From positions 1-40,115 of the forward strand of contig QGVC01000001.1 in the NCBI GenBank assembly GCA_003242645.1: 40,115 bases of DNA, given 5' to 3'. Positions 32,269 through 40,115 of the stretch are shown here, piece after piece (within the stretch, counting starts at the first letter, position 1; each line of letters begins with the position of its first letter). A program made the position numbers and the translations under genes. The notes below the pieces were generated by a model. The model was not told the DNA's origin, did not search any database, and saw nothing but the letters and a program-made list of their open reading frames with translations. This DNA comes from Pseudomonadota bacterium. GTDB taxonomy: Bacteria > Pseudomonadota > Alphaproteobacteria > Rhizobiales > Hyphomicrobiaceae.

Positions 32269-35200
32269 CTACTCTGCTGCCACCTTCACTGGAGCCGGGT
32301 TGAGGAAAGCCTGCAGCAGATCGGCCTCGCGGGATTTCGCAGCTTTGTAGTTCGCCATTTTCACGTGGCCGAAGCCTCTGATTTCTAAAGGCAACTCGGC
32401 CAAAGCTACGGCTGTCTCGTAATTGCTTTGGTCAAGCCGGCTAGCAATAACGTCCAGCAACCGCTCATAGTCGGCAATCATCTGGCGTTCGAGCTTGCGC
32501 TCCGCTGAATAGCCGAACACATCCCATTTTGTTCCGCGGAGCTTCTTGCCCTTGGCCAGCAGCCGAAACACGGGAAGCATCCAGCTTCCAAGGCGAATCT
32601 TTCGCGGATGGCCCGTGGTCTTGTCCTTGAAGAAACGGGAGAGAATCGGCGGGGCGAGATAGAACTCCATCGCCCGCACACCTTCGAACTGCTCATTGAT
32701 CTCGCGCTGGAATGCTTCGACGGCAAACAATCGCGCGACTTCGTATTCGTCCTTGTAGGCCAATAGCTTATGGTAACCGCGCGCGACGGCGAGCGCCAAT
32801 CCGGTGCGGCCGGGAGCTTTGGCTTTTTCCACTCCGGCGATCCAAGCAACCTTTGAGCGGTACCGCGACGCCAACTCCTCGTCCTGGTAGTCGGTGAGGT
32901 GGCGGGCGCGAAGGGCAATGATCTCGTCGAGCGTCTCAGGCTCGCCCGCGTGCTCATCCTGCAGCTTCACCACCCGATCAACGGCTGCCTTGTCGTGAGC
33001 AGTGAGGCGACCGAAGCGGAACGCCGCGCGATTCATTCCGACAGCGGCGCCATTCAATTCAATTGCCTGCTCGATGGCGGCAGCCCCAATCGGCACGAAG
33101 CCGAGTTGGTACGCATAGCCCAGCAGGAACATGTTGGCGGCAATCGAGTCGCCGAAGAGTTTCACCGCGTAGTCGTGCGCATCCAGGGTGTGAAACGGCC
33201 CTTTGCGCACCCGATCTGCAATGGCTTGCAACAGCCGGTCCCCCGGCACTACGAGTTTCGGATTCCTCGTGAATTCGCCGGTGATCAACTCGTGGGTCGA
33301 GACGACCACCGCTGTGTGATCCGGTCGGATCGTCTCGAGGATCTTGTTCGACGCCGTGACGACGAGATCGCCGCCAAGGATAAGGTCAGCATTGGCCACA
33401 CCGACGCGGATGGCGTGAATGGCCTCAGAGTTGCGCGCCACGCGTATGTGGCAAGCGACAGCGCCGCCCTTCTGGGCAAGGCCGGTCATGTCGATGCTGC
33501 CGAAGCCTTTGCCCTCGATATGGGCCGCCTGACCGAGCACGGCACTGATCGTGACGACGCCTGTGCCGCCGACGCCCGTCACCAGCATCGCGTAAGGTTC
33601 ATCGAGGCTTGGAAGCGCAGGCTCAGGGAGATTAGCAGCGAGCTGATCAAGATCGGCAGTGCCGGAAGCGTTTTTTGACGCCTTCACCTTGGCGCCGCGC
33701 AGCATTACGAAGCTGGGACAGAAGCCCTCGATGCAGGAGAAATCCTTGTTGCACGCGGACTGATCAATCGCCCGCTTGCGGCCGAACGGCGTATCTAGAG
33801 GCACGACCGCGACGCAATTGGATTTCTTTCCGCAGTCGCCGCAGCCTTCGCAAACATCCGGGTGGATGAAGACCCGCTTGTCAGGATCAGGGAACTCGCC
33901 GCGCTTCCGGCGGCGGCGTTTTTCGGCGGCGCAGGTCTGATCGTAGATCAGCGCAGTAACACCTTCGGTTTCGGCGAGGGATTTCTGCACCGCCATAAGA
34001 TCGCGGCGGTGATGGACGGTTACTCCGGCGGGAAGACGGTTGGCACCAGTGTACTTGCGCGGCTCGTCCGTTACGACCTCTACGCGGCGTACGCCCTCGG
34101 CGAGAAGCTGGGCCGCGATCTGCGGTACTGTGATGCCCCCGTCGAGCTTCTGTCCGCCGGTCATGGCGACGGCGTCGTTGTAGAGGATCTTGAAAGTGAT
34201 GTTCACGCCGGCCGCTAGCGCAGCCCTGATAGCGAGGCTGCCGGAGTGAATGTAGGTGCCGTCGCCAAGGTTCTGGAAAACGTGCTTGCGCTTTGAGAAG
34301 GGCGCCTCGCCGATCCAGTTGGCGCCCTCGCCGCCCATCTGCGTGAAGCCTTCGGTGGAGCGGTCCATCCACTGGACCATGTAATGGCAGCCGATGCCCG
34401 CGTAGGCGCGCATGCCCTCGGGCACGACCGTCGAGGAATTGTGCGGGCAGCCGGGGCAGAAGTATGGGGTTCTCAGGAAAATCTCGGGCTCGACCGGCCG
34501 GTTGCCCTTGAGCTGCTTCAGTTCGGCTACCTTCGCCTTCAGAGCCTCGCCGCCGACGTTCTGGCGGATAAGCCGCTCACCGATGGCAATGGCGATGTCG
34601 GTCGGCTCGAGCGCGCCCTTGGCCGGGAAGAGCCACTGCTCGTTTTCATCCTTCTTGCCGATGACCCGCGGACGATTCGGCGTGTCGAAGAGCTGCTCTT
34701 TGACTTGAGTCTCAATGAGCGACCGCTTTTCCTCGACGACGATGATCGTCTCGAGACCATCGGCAAAAGCAGCAACACCACGCGGCTCGAGCGGCCAAAC
34801 CATTCCGACCTTGTAGAGCCGGATTCCGAACTGGTTGGCCTTCACTTCGTCGATGCCGAGCTCATCGAGGGCCTGGCGGACGTCGAGGTAGCTCTTGCCC
34901 GTGGTGATGATGCCCAGCTTTGGCGACGGGCCGCCGCTCATGATGATGCGGTCGAGCTTATTGGCCCGCGCAAATGCCAGCATTGCGGGGCGCTTGAAGT
35001 CATGCAGCCGCGCTTCCTTCGCCAGGGGCGGGTCGTTAAGTCGGATGTTGAGCCCACCCGGAGGCATCCGGAACTCATCTTCGCTCGGGATGACGATCTT
35101 CACCCGATCGATCCGGCCATCGACCGTCGCGGTGCTTTCGATGTTGTCCTTGACGCACTTCAGCGCGACCCACACGCCGGCATACCGCGACAGCGCGAAG

Positions 35201-35757
35201 CCCAGCAGACCGAAATCCAGAATTTCCTGTACGCCAGCTGGGTTCAGCACGGGGATCATGTAGTCCACCATCGCGAACTCGGACTGGTGCGCGGAGGTGG
35301 AGCTTTCGCAGGTGTGATCGTCGCCGAGCAGCGCTAGCACGCCGCCGTGCTTGGATGTGCCGGCATGGTTGGCATGGCGGAAGACGTCGCCGGTGCGGTC
35401 GACGCCAGGCCCCTTGCCGTACCAGATCCCGAAGACGCCATCGTATTTGCCTTCGCCCCGCAGCTCTGCCTGCTGCGATCCCCAAAGCGCAGTGGCTGCG
35501 AGGTCCTCGTTGAGGCCAGGATGGAAGAGGATGTTGTGCTTCGCCAGAATGGGCTGCGCCCGGAGAAAGGCGCCTTCCAGGCCTGCGATCGGGGATCCGC
35601 GATAGCCGGTGACGTATCCCGCGGTGTTCAGACCCGCCTGCTTGTCCCGGACCTGTTGCATCAGCGCGAGCCGGACGATGGCCTGGGTACCTGTCAGGAT
35701 CTGGCGCGGCTCGTTGAGGTCGAACTTGTCGTCCAGACTGACGGCGCGCTTCGGCAT
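32269..35757 (-). CDS. Fused indolepyruvate ferredoxin oxidoreductase (2-oxoacid:acceptor oxidoreductase)
   Basis: A 1162-residue single-chain enzyme that decarboxylates aryl-pyruvates or similar 2-oxo acids to acyl-CoA, passing electrons to ferredoxin or another carrier. Domains in order: pyrimidine-binding/CoA-type region (about 10-400); TPP domain with CPGCPHNSS near 434 and the Mg-TPP motif NLGDGTYIHSG...YND (about 496-527); a ferredoxin-like cluster region with CEGCGDC and SNC (636-648) plus three more cysteines (669, 675, 680); a gamma domain with TGVGGTGVVT and MTGLAQKGGAV (about 735-780); and a C-terminal extension typical of the bacterial fused form. An ATG 15 bp further out at 35772 exists, but GAGGTG fits the ATG at 35757. 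Bacterial members act on phenylpyruvate and indolepyruvate, which would suit an aromatic catabolic region. Confidence 0.94.
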   Translation of the reverse strand: MPKRAVSLDDKFDLNEPRQILTGTQAIVRLALMQQVRDKQAGLNTAGYVTGYRGSPIAGLEGAFLRAQPILAKHNILFHPGLNEDLAATALWGSQQAELRGEGKYDGVFGIWYGKGPGVDRTGDVFRHANHAGTSKHGGVLALLGDDHTCESSTSAHQSEFAMVDYMIPVLNPAGVQEILDFGLLGFALSRYAGVWVALKCVKDNIESTATVDGRIDRVKIVIPSEDEFRMPPGGLNIRLNDPPLAKEARLHDFKRPAMLAFARANKLDRIIMSGGPSPKLGIITTGKSYLDVRQALDELGIDEVKANQFGIRLYKVGMVWPLEPRGVAAFADGLETIIVVEEKRSLIETQVKEQLFDTPNRPRVIGKKDENEQWLFPAKGALEPTDIAIAIGERLIRQNVGGEALKAKVAELKQLKGNRPVEPEIFLRTPYFCPGCPHNSSTVVPEGMRAYAGIGCHYMVQWMDRSTEGFTQMGGEGANWIGEAPFSKRKHVFQNLGDGTYIHSGSLAIRAALAAGVNITFKILYNDAVAMTGGQKLDGGITVPQIAAQLLAEGVRRVEVVTDEPRKYTGANRLPAGVTVHHRRDLMAVQKSLAETEGVTALIYDQTCAAEKRRRRKRGEFPDPDKRVFIHPDVCEGCGDCGKKSNCVAVVPLDTPFGRKRAIDQSACNKDFSCIEGFCPSFVMLRGAKVKASKNASGTADLDQLAANLPEPALPSLDEPYAMLVTGVGGTGVVTISAVLGQAAHIEGKGFGSIDMTGLAQKGGAVACHIRVARNSEAIHAIRVGVANADLILGGDLVVTASNKILETIRPDHTAVVVSTHELITGEFTRNPKLVVPGDRLLQAIADRVRKGPFHTLDAHDYAVKLFGDSIAANMFLLGYAYQLGFVPIGAAAIEQAIELNGAAVGMNRAAFRFGRLTAHDKAAVDRVVKLQDEHAGEPETLDEIIALRARHLTDYQDEELASRYRSKVAWIAGVEKAKAPGRTGLALAVARGYHKLLAYKDEYEVARLFAVEAFQREINEQFEGVRAMEFYLAPPILSRFFKDKTTGHPRKIRLGSWMLPVFRLLAKGKKLRGTKWDVFGYSAERKLERQMIADYERLLDVIASRLDQSNYETAVALAELPLEIRGFGHVKMANYKAAKSREADLLQAFLNPAPVKVAAE

Positions 35758-35809
35758 GGGACACCTCGGCATTAGGCTCGACGCTGCTCGCGTAAAGAGC
35801 CGGTCCGAC

Positions 35810-35830
35810 TAGGTCAGCATTGCTGACATA
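35810..35830. promoter_or_regulatory. Palindromic operator candidate upstream of IOR gene
   Basis: GTCAGCA-T-TGCTGAC (35813-35827) is a perfect 7-bp inverted repeat about one central base, with a further matching TA pair outside each arm. It lies 56-70 bp before the IOR start codon on the minus strand, in a 201-bp gap. The position fits a regulator binding over or near the promoter. The cognate regulator is not in this window or not recognisable. Confidence 0.55.
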
Positions 35831-35958
35831 ATCCATACGCGAGAAACGCCGAATCAGCAAACGTTGGCAGGGTGCCGGCGTTCTCTTTCCAGAATGTTGG
35901 TTGCGAATGACCTGGGTGCAACCAAATGGGTGTGCGCTGCAACGTAAGCGCGCATGCC

Positions 35959-37002
35959 TCAGCTCGAGAGATGGGGAGCAGCCAAATGCCTGCGGAATGC
36001 CAAGTAGCTGTCGCGAATGCGGGCCGCATCCGGTGAGCCGGTCGCAATCTCGTGAATGAGTTCCGTCACAGCTTGGTCGATTGCTGTGGAGATTGATGGA
36101 GGAAAGGCGGCGACCTCCAGATCTGGCATGTTGGCAATCGCCTCCGCGGCAAATTGTGCATGCGCAAGCGATTCGGCCACTGCCACTGAAAACTCCCGCG
36201 CCGACAAATCCTCTATGGCGAGGCGGGCAGCAGTGTCCAAGCGCTCCCAGGCGGCGCGACGCACATTGAGCGATAAGGCCATGCCATTTCGATGGATGCC
36301 GCCGGTGTAGAAGCGGGTTGCTGATTGGGGCAGGCAAAGAACGAGGGCGGCCACCGCATTCCCCCATTCCACCGCAGCAACCTGCCCGCTCGTTAGCGCG
36401 CCACCGAGTTCCCGCGGGTGGATATTCAGGGCCTGAAATCCGAACTTTTGTGCAAGATGTTGGCCCATTCCGGCCAGCACGATAGGCTCGCCCGACAAAT
36501 CGGCGGCACTCCACAGTGGACGATTTGTCCACAACCCGGGGTTCGGGCCCGTATGTCCCGCGAGAAAAGGTTTGAAGCCATGCTGCGCCGCCAAATCGTC
36601 CCAGAGCATCTGGCCGCCGCCGACAGCGACCCAGGCTTGGAGACTGTGAGGCTCCAGGCCATGCGATCCCGGCAGTCCGGCGAAGAAAGCGAAGGCTGAG
36701 TGCTGATCCGCGGAAATGGGGCCGAAATGGAGGTCTGCCTCATCCCCAGGTCCGGCCGGAACAATCCGATATCGATCGTGCAGGACCTGCCCTAGTCTCT
36801 GCTGAATGCGGTGAGCGGCATCGCCGAAAACCGGCACGTCTGGCCTCCACGCTGCCGCAAACGACAACTCGATCGTGCCGCGCGAAATCGCTGGCGCCGC
36901 CAGTGCATCAGCTTCGGCCTGGGCGAGTGCGGAGGTAGACGACAGTGCGAGGCCTGTGCCGGCCGCCACGGTCGTCGTTTTCAGAAATGTTCTGCGGTCC
37001 AT
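35959..37002 (-). CDS. Orphan Tat-exported TRAP-type substrate-binding protein
   Basis: A 347-residue periplasmic protein with a twin-arginine signal (DRRTFLK at 2-8, hydrophobic stretch, ALA cleavage near 27). Homology to TRAP binding proteins of the TEWVGP group is clear in WTNRPLWSAADLSGEPIVLAGMG (in outline), VEWGNAVAALVLC and FYTGGIHRNGMALSLNVRRAAWERLD. The arginine that normally follows DLxGLK and clamps a carboxylate is replaced by Val175. No TRAP permeases are nearby. GGGGAGG precedes the ATG. It lies 119 bp after the molybdenum hydroxylase large-subunit gene in the same direction. It may serve permeases encoded elsewhere or act as a sensor or carrier for the hydroxylase substrate. 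Confidence 0.85.
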   Translation of the reverse strand: MDRRTFLKTTTVAAGTGLALSSTSALAQAEADALAAPAISRGTIELSFAAAWRPDVPVFGDAAHRIQQRLGQVLHDRYRIVPAGPGDEADLHFGPISADQHSAFAFFAGLPGSHGLEPHSLQAWVAVGGGQMLWDDLAAQHGFKPFLAGHTGPNPGLWTNRPLWSAADLSGEPIVLAGMGQHLAQKFGFQALNIHPRELGGALTSGQVAAVEWGNAVAALVLCLPQSATRFYTGGIHRNGMALSLNVRRAAWERLDTAARLAIEDLSAREFSVAVAESLAHAQFAAEAIANMPDLEVAAFPPSISTAIDQAVTELIHEIATGSPDAARIRDSYLAFRRHLAAPHLSS

Positions 37003-37121
37003 GCCAGCGCCTCCCCACTGCCCGACTGCCTGAGCCTTCGCCGGATGAAACCCGAATGGCTGTCGTCTGACAATGCCCCTTGCGAGGAGGTTTCACACGG
37101 GAGTGGGTGAGCCGCCATGCA

Positions 37122-39431
37122 TCAGACCTTCAAATTCTTGTCTCCGCGGGCTCGCGCTGCCTCGATAGCTGCCAACACCCTCGGTGGCGACATCGGCAGT
37201 TCCGTGAAACGCAATCCCGTGGCGTTCTCAACTGCGTTCGCGATGGCTGCCAGAGGTGGTACGATCGGTGTCTCGCCCACTCCCCGCACACCATAGGGAT
37301 GCCTTGGGTTCGGCACCTCGATGATGACCGTGTCGATCATGGGCAGATCCGATGCAACGGGCATGCGGTAGTCGAGGAAGCTCGGATTCTGCAAACGTCC
37401 GTCTTCGCCATAGATGTATTCCTCGTTGAGGGCCCACCCGATGCCCTGCGCGGCGCCGCCTTGGTACTGCCCCTCCACATAGCTTGGATGAATGGCGCGC
37501 CCCGCGTCCTGGATCACCGTGTAGCGGAGAACGCTGATACGGCCCGTCTCGGGGTCCACCTCCACGTCGGCGATGTGAACGCCGAAGCTCGGTGCGGCTC
37601 CGTGAGCCGTGATCGAAGCATTGCCCACGATCGGCCCGCCAGTCTTACCGGAGAGTCGTCCGAGATCGGCGAAACTGAGCGGTTCGTGCTTGCCCGCATT
37701 ATCGCCAGCCGGCTTCACCTTACCGTCCTCGAACGTGACGGCATCGACCGGCAGCTCCCAAAGCTTGGCGGCGCGGGCGCAGGCTTGCGCAATTACTTGC
37801 CGCGCAGCTTCCACAACCGCCATGCCGCCGGAGAACGTCGATCGGCTGCCGCCGGTCAGGAAATTGTAGCCGAGAGACGCCGTATCGCCGATCAAAGCGC
37901 GAATGCGCGATGGCTCGATGCCGAGCTCCTCGGCGGCCATCATGCACAGCGACGCGCGCAGACCACCAATGTCCGGCGTTCCTGCAACCAGGTTGAAAGT
38001 GCCGTCCTCGTTGAGCTGAAGCTGGACGGTGGTCTCGCCACCGATATTGAACCAGAATCCCGCGGCGAAGCCGCGCCCTTGGTTCGGCCCAAGCGGTGCC
38101 GACCAGTGCGGATGGGCTTTCGCGGCTTCCAGGCACTCGATCAATCCGATCGGCCCAAACTTCGGCCCGTAGGCAGACCTCGTCCCTTCCTTGGCGGCAT
38201 TCTTGAGCCGGAAGTCGATCGGGTCCATGCCGATCGCCTTCGCAACTTCATCGATGACGCTTTCGACCGCAAACTCGGAAATCGGAGCGCCCGGTGCACG
38301 ATAGGCGGCAACCTTGGGACGGTTCGTCACGACGTCGTAACCGACGCTCCTGAAGTTCTCGAGGTCGTACGGCGCGAAGGCGCACATCGCCCCCTGAGCG
38401 ACTGGCGATCCTTGAAATGCTCCGGCCTGATACTTGAGGAGTGCCTCGGCAGCAGTGATCCGACCGTCCCGCTTCGCGCCAATCTTCACTTTCATGCTGG
38501 CGCCGGAGGTTGGACCGGTCGCGCGGAAGACCTCATCCCGCGTCATCACCATCTTCACCGGCCGCTTGGCCTTTGCAGCCAGCGCCAAGGCCACTGGTTC
38601 GAGATAGACCACCGTCTTGCCGCCGAACCCGCCGCCAATCTCGGTCGCTGTCACGCGAATTTTCGAGACATCCCAGCCGAGCAGCCGGGCGCAGTGGGCG
38701 CGCACAACCCAATGACCTTGCGTCGTCACCCACAGCTCCGCCTGTCCGTCTTCGGAGACATTGGCGAGGCAAGCGTGAGGCTCGATGTAGCCTTGATGAA
38801 CGGGTTTGGTCTTGAACTCCCGCTCGATGATGACGTCGGCCTCGGCGAAGCCCTTCTCCAAGTCGCCGCGCCCGAACTCCACTCGCTTGGCGATGTTGGA
38901 GGGCGTGTTGGGAGCCGGGCTGACGCCTGAAGTGATCAAATCCTCATGCAGCAGCGGTGCGTTCGGCTGCATGGCCTCATCGACGTCGATGACGTGCGGC
39001 AAGACCTCGTATTCGACTTCGATGAGCTTCAGAGCCTGCTTCGCGATGCTCGCACTGGTGGCCGCAACAGCGGCGACTGCGTGGCCTTCGTAGAGCACCT
39101 TCTCGCGCGCCATGATGTTGCGCACGAGATCGCGGTAATTGACCAGCAGCTCACCTGCGGGCACGAATTCCGATGGCTGATCGGGAAAGTCCGCACTGGT
39201 GACAATGGCCTTCACGCCCGGCAGCTTTTCGGCCTTGGAGGTGTCGATGCGCTTGATGCGTGCGTGCGGATACGGGCTGCGCAGCACCTTTCCGATCAGC
39301 TGACCGGGGAGGTTGTAATCGGCGCCGAACCGGGCCCGGCCAGTCACTTTGTCCACACCGTCCGGGCGAATAGGACGCGTACCGATGATCTTGAACTCGG
39401 CGGCCTCGGTATTCTGGACACGTTCCTGCAT
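37122..39431 (-). CDS. Xanthine-dehydrogenase-family molybdopterin-binding (large) subunit
   Basis: A 769-residue catalytic subunit of a molybdenum hydroxylase. GGGFGGK (266-272) binds the molybdopterin, QGGAAQGIGWALNE (about 657-670) is a cofactor segment, and the catalytic glutamate is Glu720 in RGVGETPIVPP. The active-site loop reads AYRAPGAP (376-383). Form I CO dehydrogenase has AYRCSFR and form II AYRGAGR, so this is not a CO dehydrogenase. It should hydroxylate an aldehyde, N-heterocycle or acyl-CoA. It has no signal peptide, so it is cytoplasmic. It follows the iron-sulfur subunit gene by 3 bp and begins with ATG. The long open frame on the opposite strand is a compositional shadow. 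Confidence 0.94.
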   Translation of the reverse strand: MQERVQNTEAAEFKIIGTRPIRPDGVDKVTGRARFGADYNLPGQLIGKVLRSPYPHARIKRIDTSKAEKLPGVKAIVTSADFPDQPSEFVPAGELLVNYRDLVRNIMAREKVLYEGHAVAAVAATSASIAKQALKLIEVEYEVLPHVIDVDEAMQPNAPLLHEDLITSGVSPAPNTPSNIAKRVEFGRGDLEKGFAEADVIIEREFKTKPVHQGYIEPHACLANVSEDGQAELWVTTQGHWVVRAHCARLLGWDVSKIRVTATEIGGGFGGKTVVYLEPVALALAAKAKRPVKMVMTRDEVFRATGPTSGASMKVKIGAKRDGRITAAEALLKYQAGAFQGSPVAQGAMCAFAPYDLENFRSVGYDVVTNRPKVAAYRAPGAPISEFAVESVIDEVAKAIGMDPIDFRLKNAAKEGTRSAYGPKFGPIGLIECLEAAKAHPHWSAPLGPNQGRGFAAGFWFNIGGETTVQLQLNEDGTFNLVAGTPDIGGLRASLCMMAAEELGIEPSRIRALIGDTASLGYNFLTGGSRSTFSGGMAVVEAARQVIAQACARAAKLWELPVDAVTFEDGKVKPAGDNAGKHEPLSFADLGRLSGKTGGPIVGNASITAHGAAPSFGVHIADVEVDPETGRISVLRYTVIQDAGRAIHPSYVEGQYQGGAAQGIGWALNEEYIYGEDGRLQNPSFLDYRMPVASDLPMIDTVIIEVPNPRHPYGVRGVGETPIVPPLAAIANAVENATGLRFTELPMSPPRVLAAIEAARARGDKNLKV

Positions 39432-39434
39432 GGC

Positions 39435-39911
39435 TCAGGCCCTCCTCATCTCGGCCGCAGCATCCATCACGGCACGCACGATCTTGTCGTAGCCGGTGCA
39501 CCGGCAGAGGTTGCCGGCCAGCCAGTAACGCACCTCGGTCTCGGTCGGATTGGGATTGCGATCGAGAAGCGCCTTGGCGGCTACAAGGAATCCCGGAGTG
39601 CAGATCCCGCATTGAAGCGCGGCATGCTCGAGGAACTTCCGTTGCAGCGGGTGCAGTTCATCTCCGCGTGCCATACCCTCGATTGTCTCGATCGATTTCC
39701 CGTTCACTTCGACGCCGAGGACGAGGCAGGAGCAGACAAGGCGACCGTCAAGGATCACGCTGCAGGCGCCGCAATCGCCAGTGCCGCAGCCTTCCTTTGT
39801 GCCGGTGAGGCCCAACCCGTTGCGAAGCACATCGAGCAGCGTCTCTTCTGTCTCACACAGGGCCTCAACCGGATCGCCGTTGACGGTGAATGCGATGTGA
39901 TGCTTCGCCAT
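39435..39911 (-). CDS. (2Fe-2S)-binding small subunit of molybdenum hydroxylase
   Basis: A 158-residue electron-transfer subunit with two [2Fe-2S] clusters. The N-terminal plant-type ferredoxin domain has Cys42, Cys47, Cys50 and Cys62. The C-terminal helical domain has Cys101, Cys104, Cys136 and Cys138 (CGICTPG and CRCTGY). The spacing is the same as in CoxS of CO dehydrogenase. Electrons pass from the molybdenum site through these clusters to FAD on the medium subunit. Its ATG overlaps the stop of the FAD subunit gene by one base (TAATG), so the two are translationally coupled. Confidence 0.97.
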   Translation of the reverse strand: MAKHHIAFTVNGDPVEALCETEETLLDVLRNGLGLTGTKEGCGTGDCGACSVILDGRLVCSCLVLGVEVNGKSIETIEGMARGDELHPLQRKFLEHAALQCGICTPGFLVAAKALLDRNPNPTETEVRYWLAGNLCRCTGYDKIVRAVMDAAAEMRRA

Positions 39912-40115
39912 TATCGAGACCTCGCCCGCTCATAAGCCCTCAGTGCCGCGCGGCGCGCCATCACGCCGGCAACCTTGATCCGAAACTCGCGCGTGCCCCG
40001 CTTGTCGTCGATCGGTTGGCATGCAGCACGTACTGCTTCTTCGAACTTGGCCAATGCCGTAGCCTCAAGCGCGCTGCCGATCAGCGCCTCCGCCGCAGCG
40101 GGCACGAGCAAAGGC
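39911..40115 (-). CDS. FAD-binding (medium) subunit of molybdenum hydroxylase, C-terminal part
   Basis: Only the last 67 or so residues are in the window; the gene runs past the right edge. The visible part (ending KFEEAVRAACQPIDDKRGTREFRIKVAGVMARRAALRAYERA, in outline) is the C-terminal domain of CoxM/XDH-B-type FAD subunits, with the typical R-x-EFR-x-x-VAGV-x-ARRAL pattern. The medium-small-large gene order is that of cox-type operons. No cysteines are seen in this portion, but the region where 4-hydroxybenzoyl-CoA reductases carry an extra [4Fe-4S] loop lies outside the window, so that possibility is untested. Confidence 0.85.
   Translation of the reverse strand, partial: PLLVPAAAEALIGSALEATALAKFEEAVRAACQPIDDKRGTREFRIKVAGVMARRAALRAYERARSR

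Noticed and set aside
34384..35337. 317-codon open frame opposite the IOR gene
   Set aside because: Compositional mirror of a conserved coding region.
37080..38930. 616-codon open frame opposite the molybdopterin subunit gene
   Set aside because: The reverse strand holds a complete, well-conserved subunit; the forward frame is arginine/leucine-rich without any family motif, a normal shadow in GC-rich DNA.
37122..39431. CO dehydrogenase large subunit (CoxL)
   Set aside because: The active-site loop is AYRAPGAP, not AYRCSFR or AYRGAGR.
1..40115. CRISPR array, insertion sequence, phage or tRNA gene
   Set aside because: No regularly spaced repeats, transposase, integrase or cloverleaf was seen on either strand.

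Overview
The window is GC-rich DNA from a heterotrophic alphaproteobacterium, most likely a member of the Hyphomicrobiales (Rhizobiales). This rests on protein style (fused indolepyruvate oxidoreductase with a C-terminal extension, MatB, LIV-type ABC operons with acyl-CoA ligases, TRAP systems, a Cox-type molybdenum hydroxylase) and on frequent GTG/TTG starts. No tRNA, rRNA, CRISPR array, insertion sequence or phage gene was seen. Placement below order level is not possible from sequence reading alone.

Layout. Bases 1-2836 hold a 5'-truncated hisF, a MarR regulator, an FMN reductase and pyrF. mmsA (2924-4423, minus) is divergent from the first transport operon (4685-13362, plus): long-chain acyl-CoA ligase, LivG, LivH, LivM, binding protein, LivF and a PaaK-like ligase. 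It ends at a strong terminator (13438-13474), just before which lies a perfect FNR/FixK-type box (13382-13395). A second operon (13664-22733, plus) carries a small SCP2-like protein, an alpha/beta hydrolase, a second complete LIV-type transporter, a 3-hydroxyisobutyrate-dehydrogenase-family oxidoreductase, an IclR regulator and an aldehyde dehydrogenase. A third unit (23618-28550, plus) is divergent from a TetR regulator and contains a beta-keto acid cleavage enzyme (BKACE family), a three-part TRAP transporter and a cyclase-family hydrolase; a near-perfect 20-bp palindrome sits in the divergent gap. A bidirectional terminator (28604-28647) separates it from the minus-strand right arm.

The right arm (28750-40115, all minus) is transcribed right to left: the end of an FAD subunit, an iron-sulfur subunit and a molybdopterin subunit of a xanthine-dehydrogenase-family hydroxylase, an orphan Tat-exported TRAP-type binding protein, a fused indolepyruvate ferredoxin oxidoreductase, a NUDIX hydrolase, an MFS transporter and malonyl-CoA synthetase MatB.

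Taken together this is a catabolic region for organic, probably partly aromatic, acids. Uptake is by two ABC and one TRAP system, activation by CoA ligases, and acyl-CoA formation by the ligases, BKACE, MmsA, IOR and MatB. Substrates cannot be read from the sequence. The best candidate for an undescribed pathway is the TetR/BKACE/TRAP/cyclase cassette, whose binding protein lacks the arginine normally used by TRAP proteins to clamp a carboxylate.
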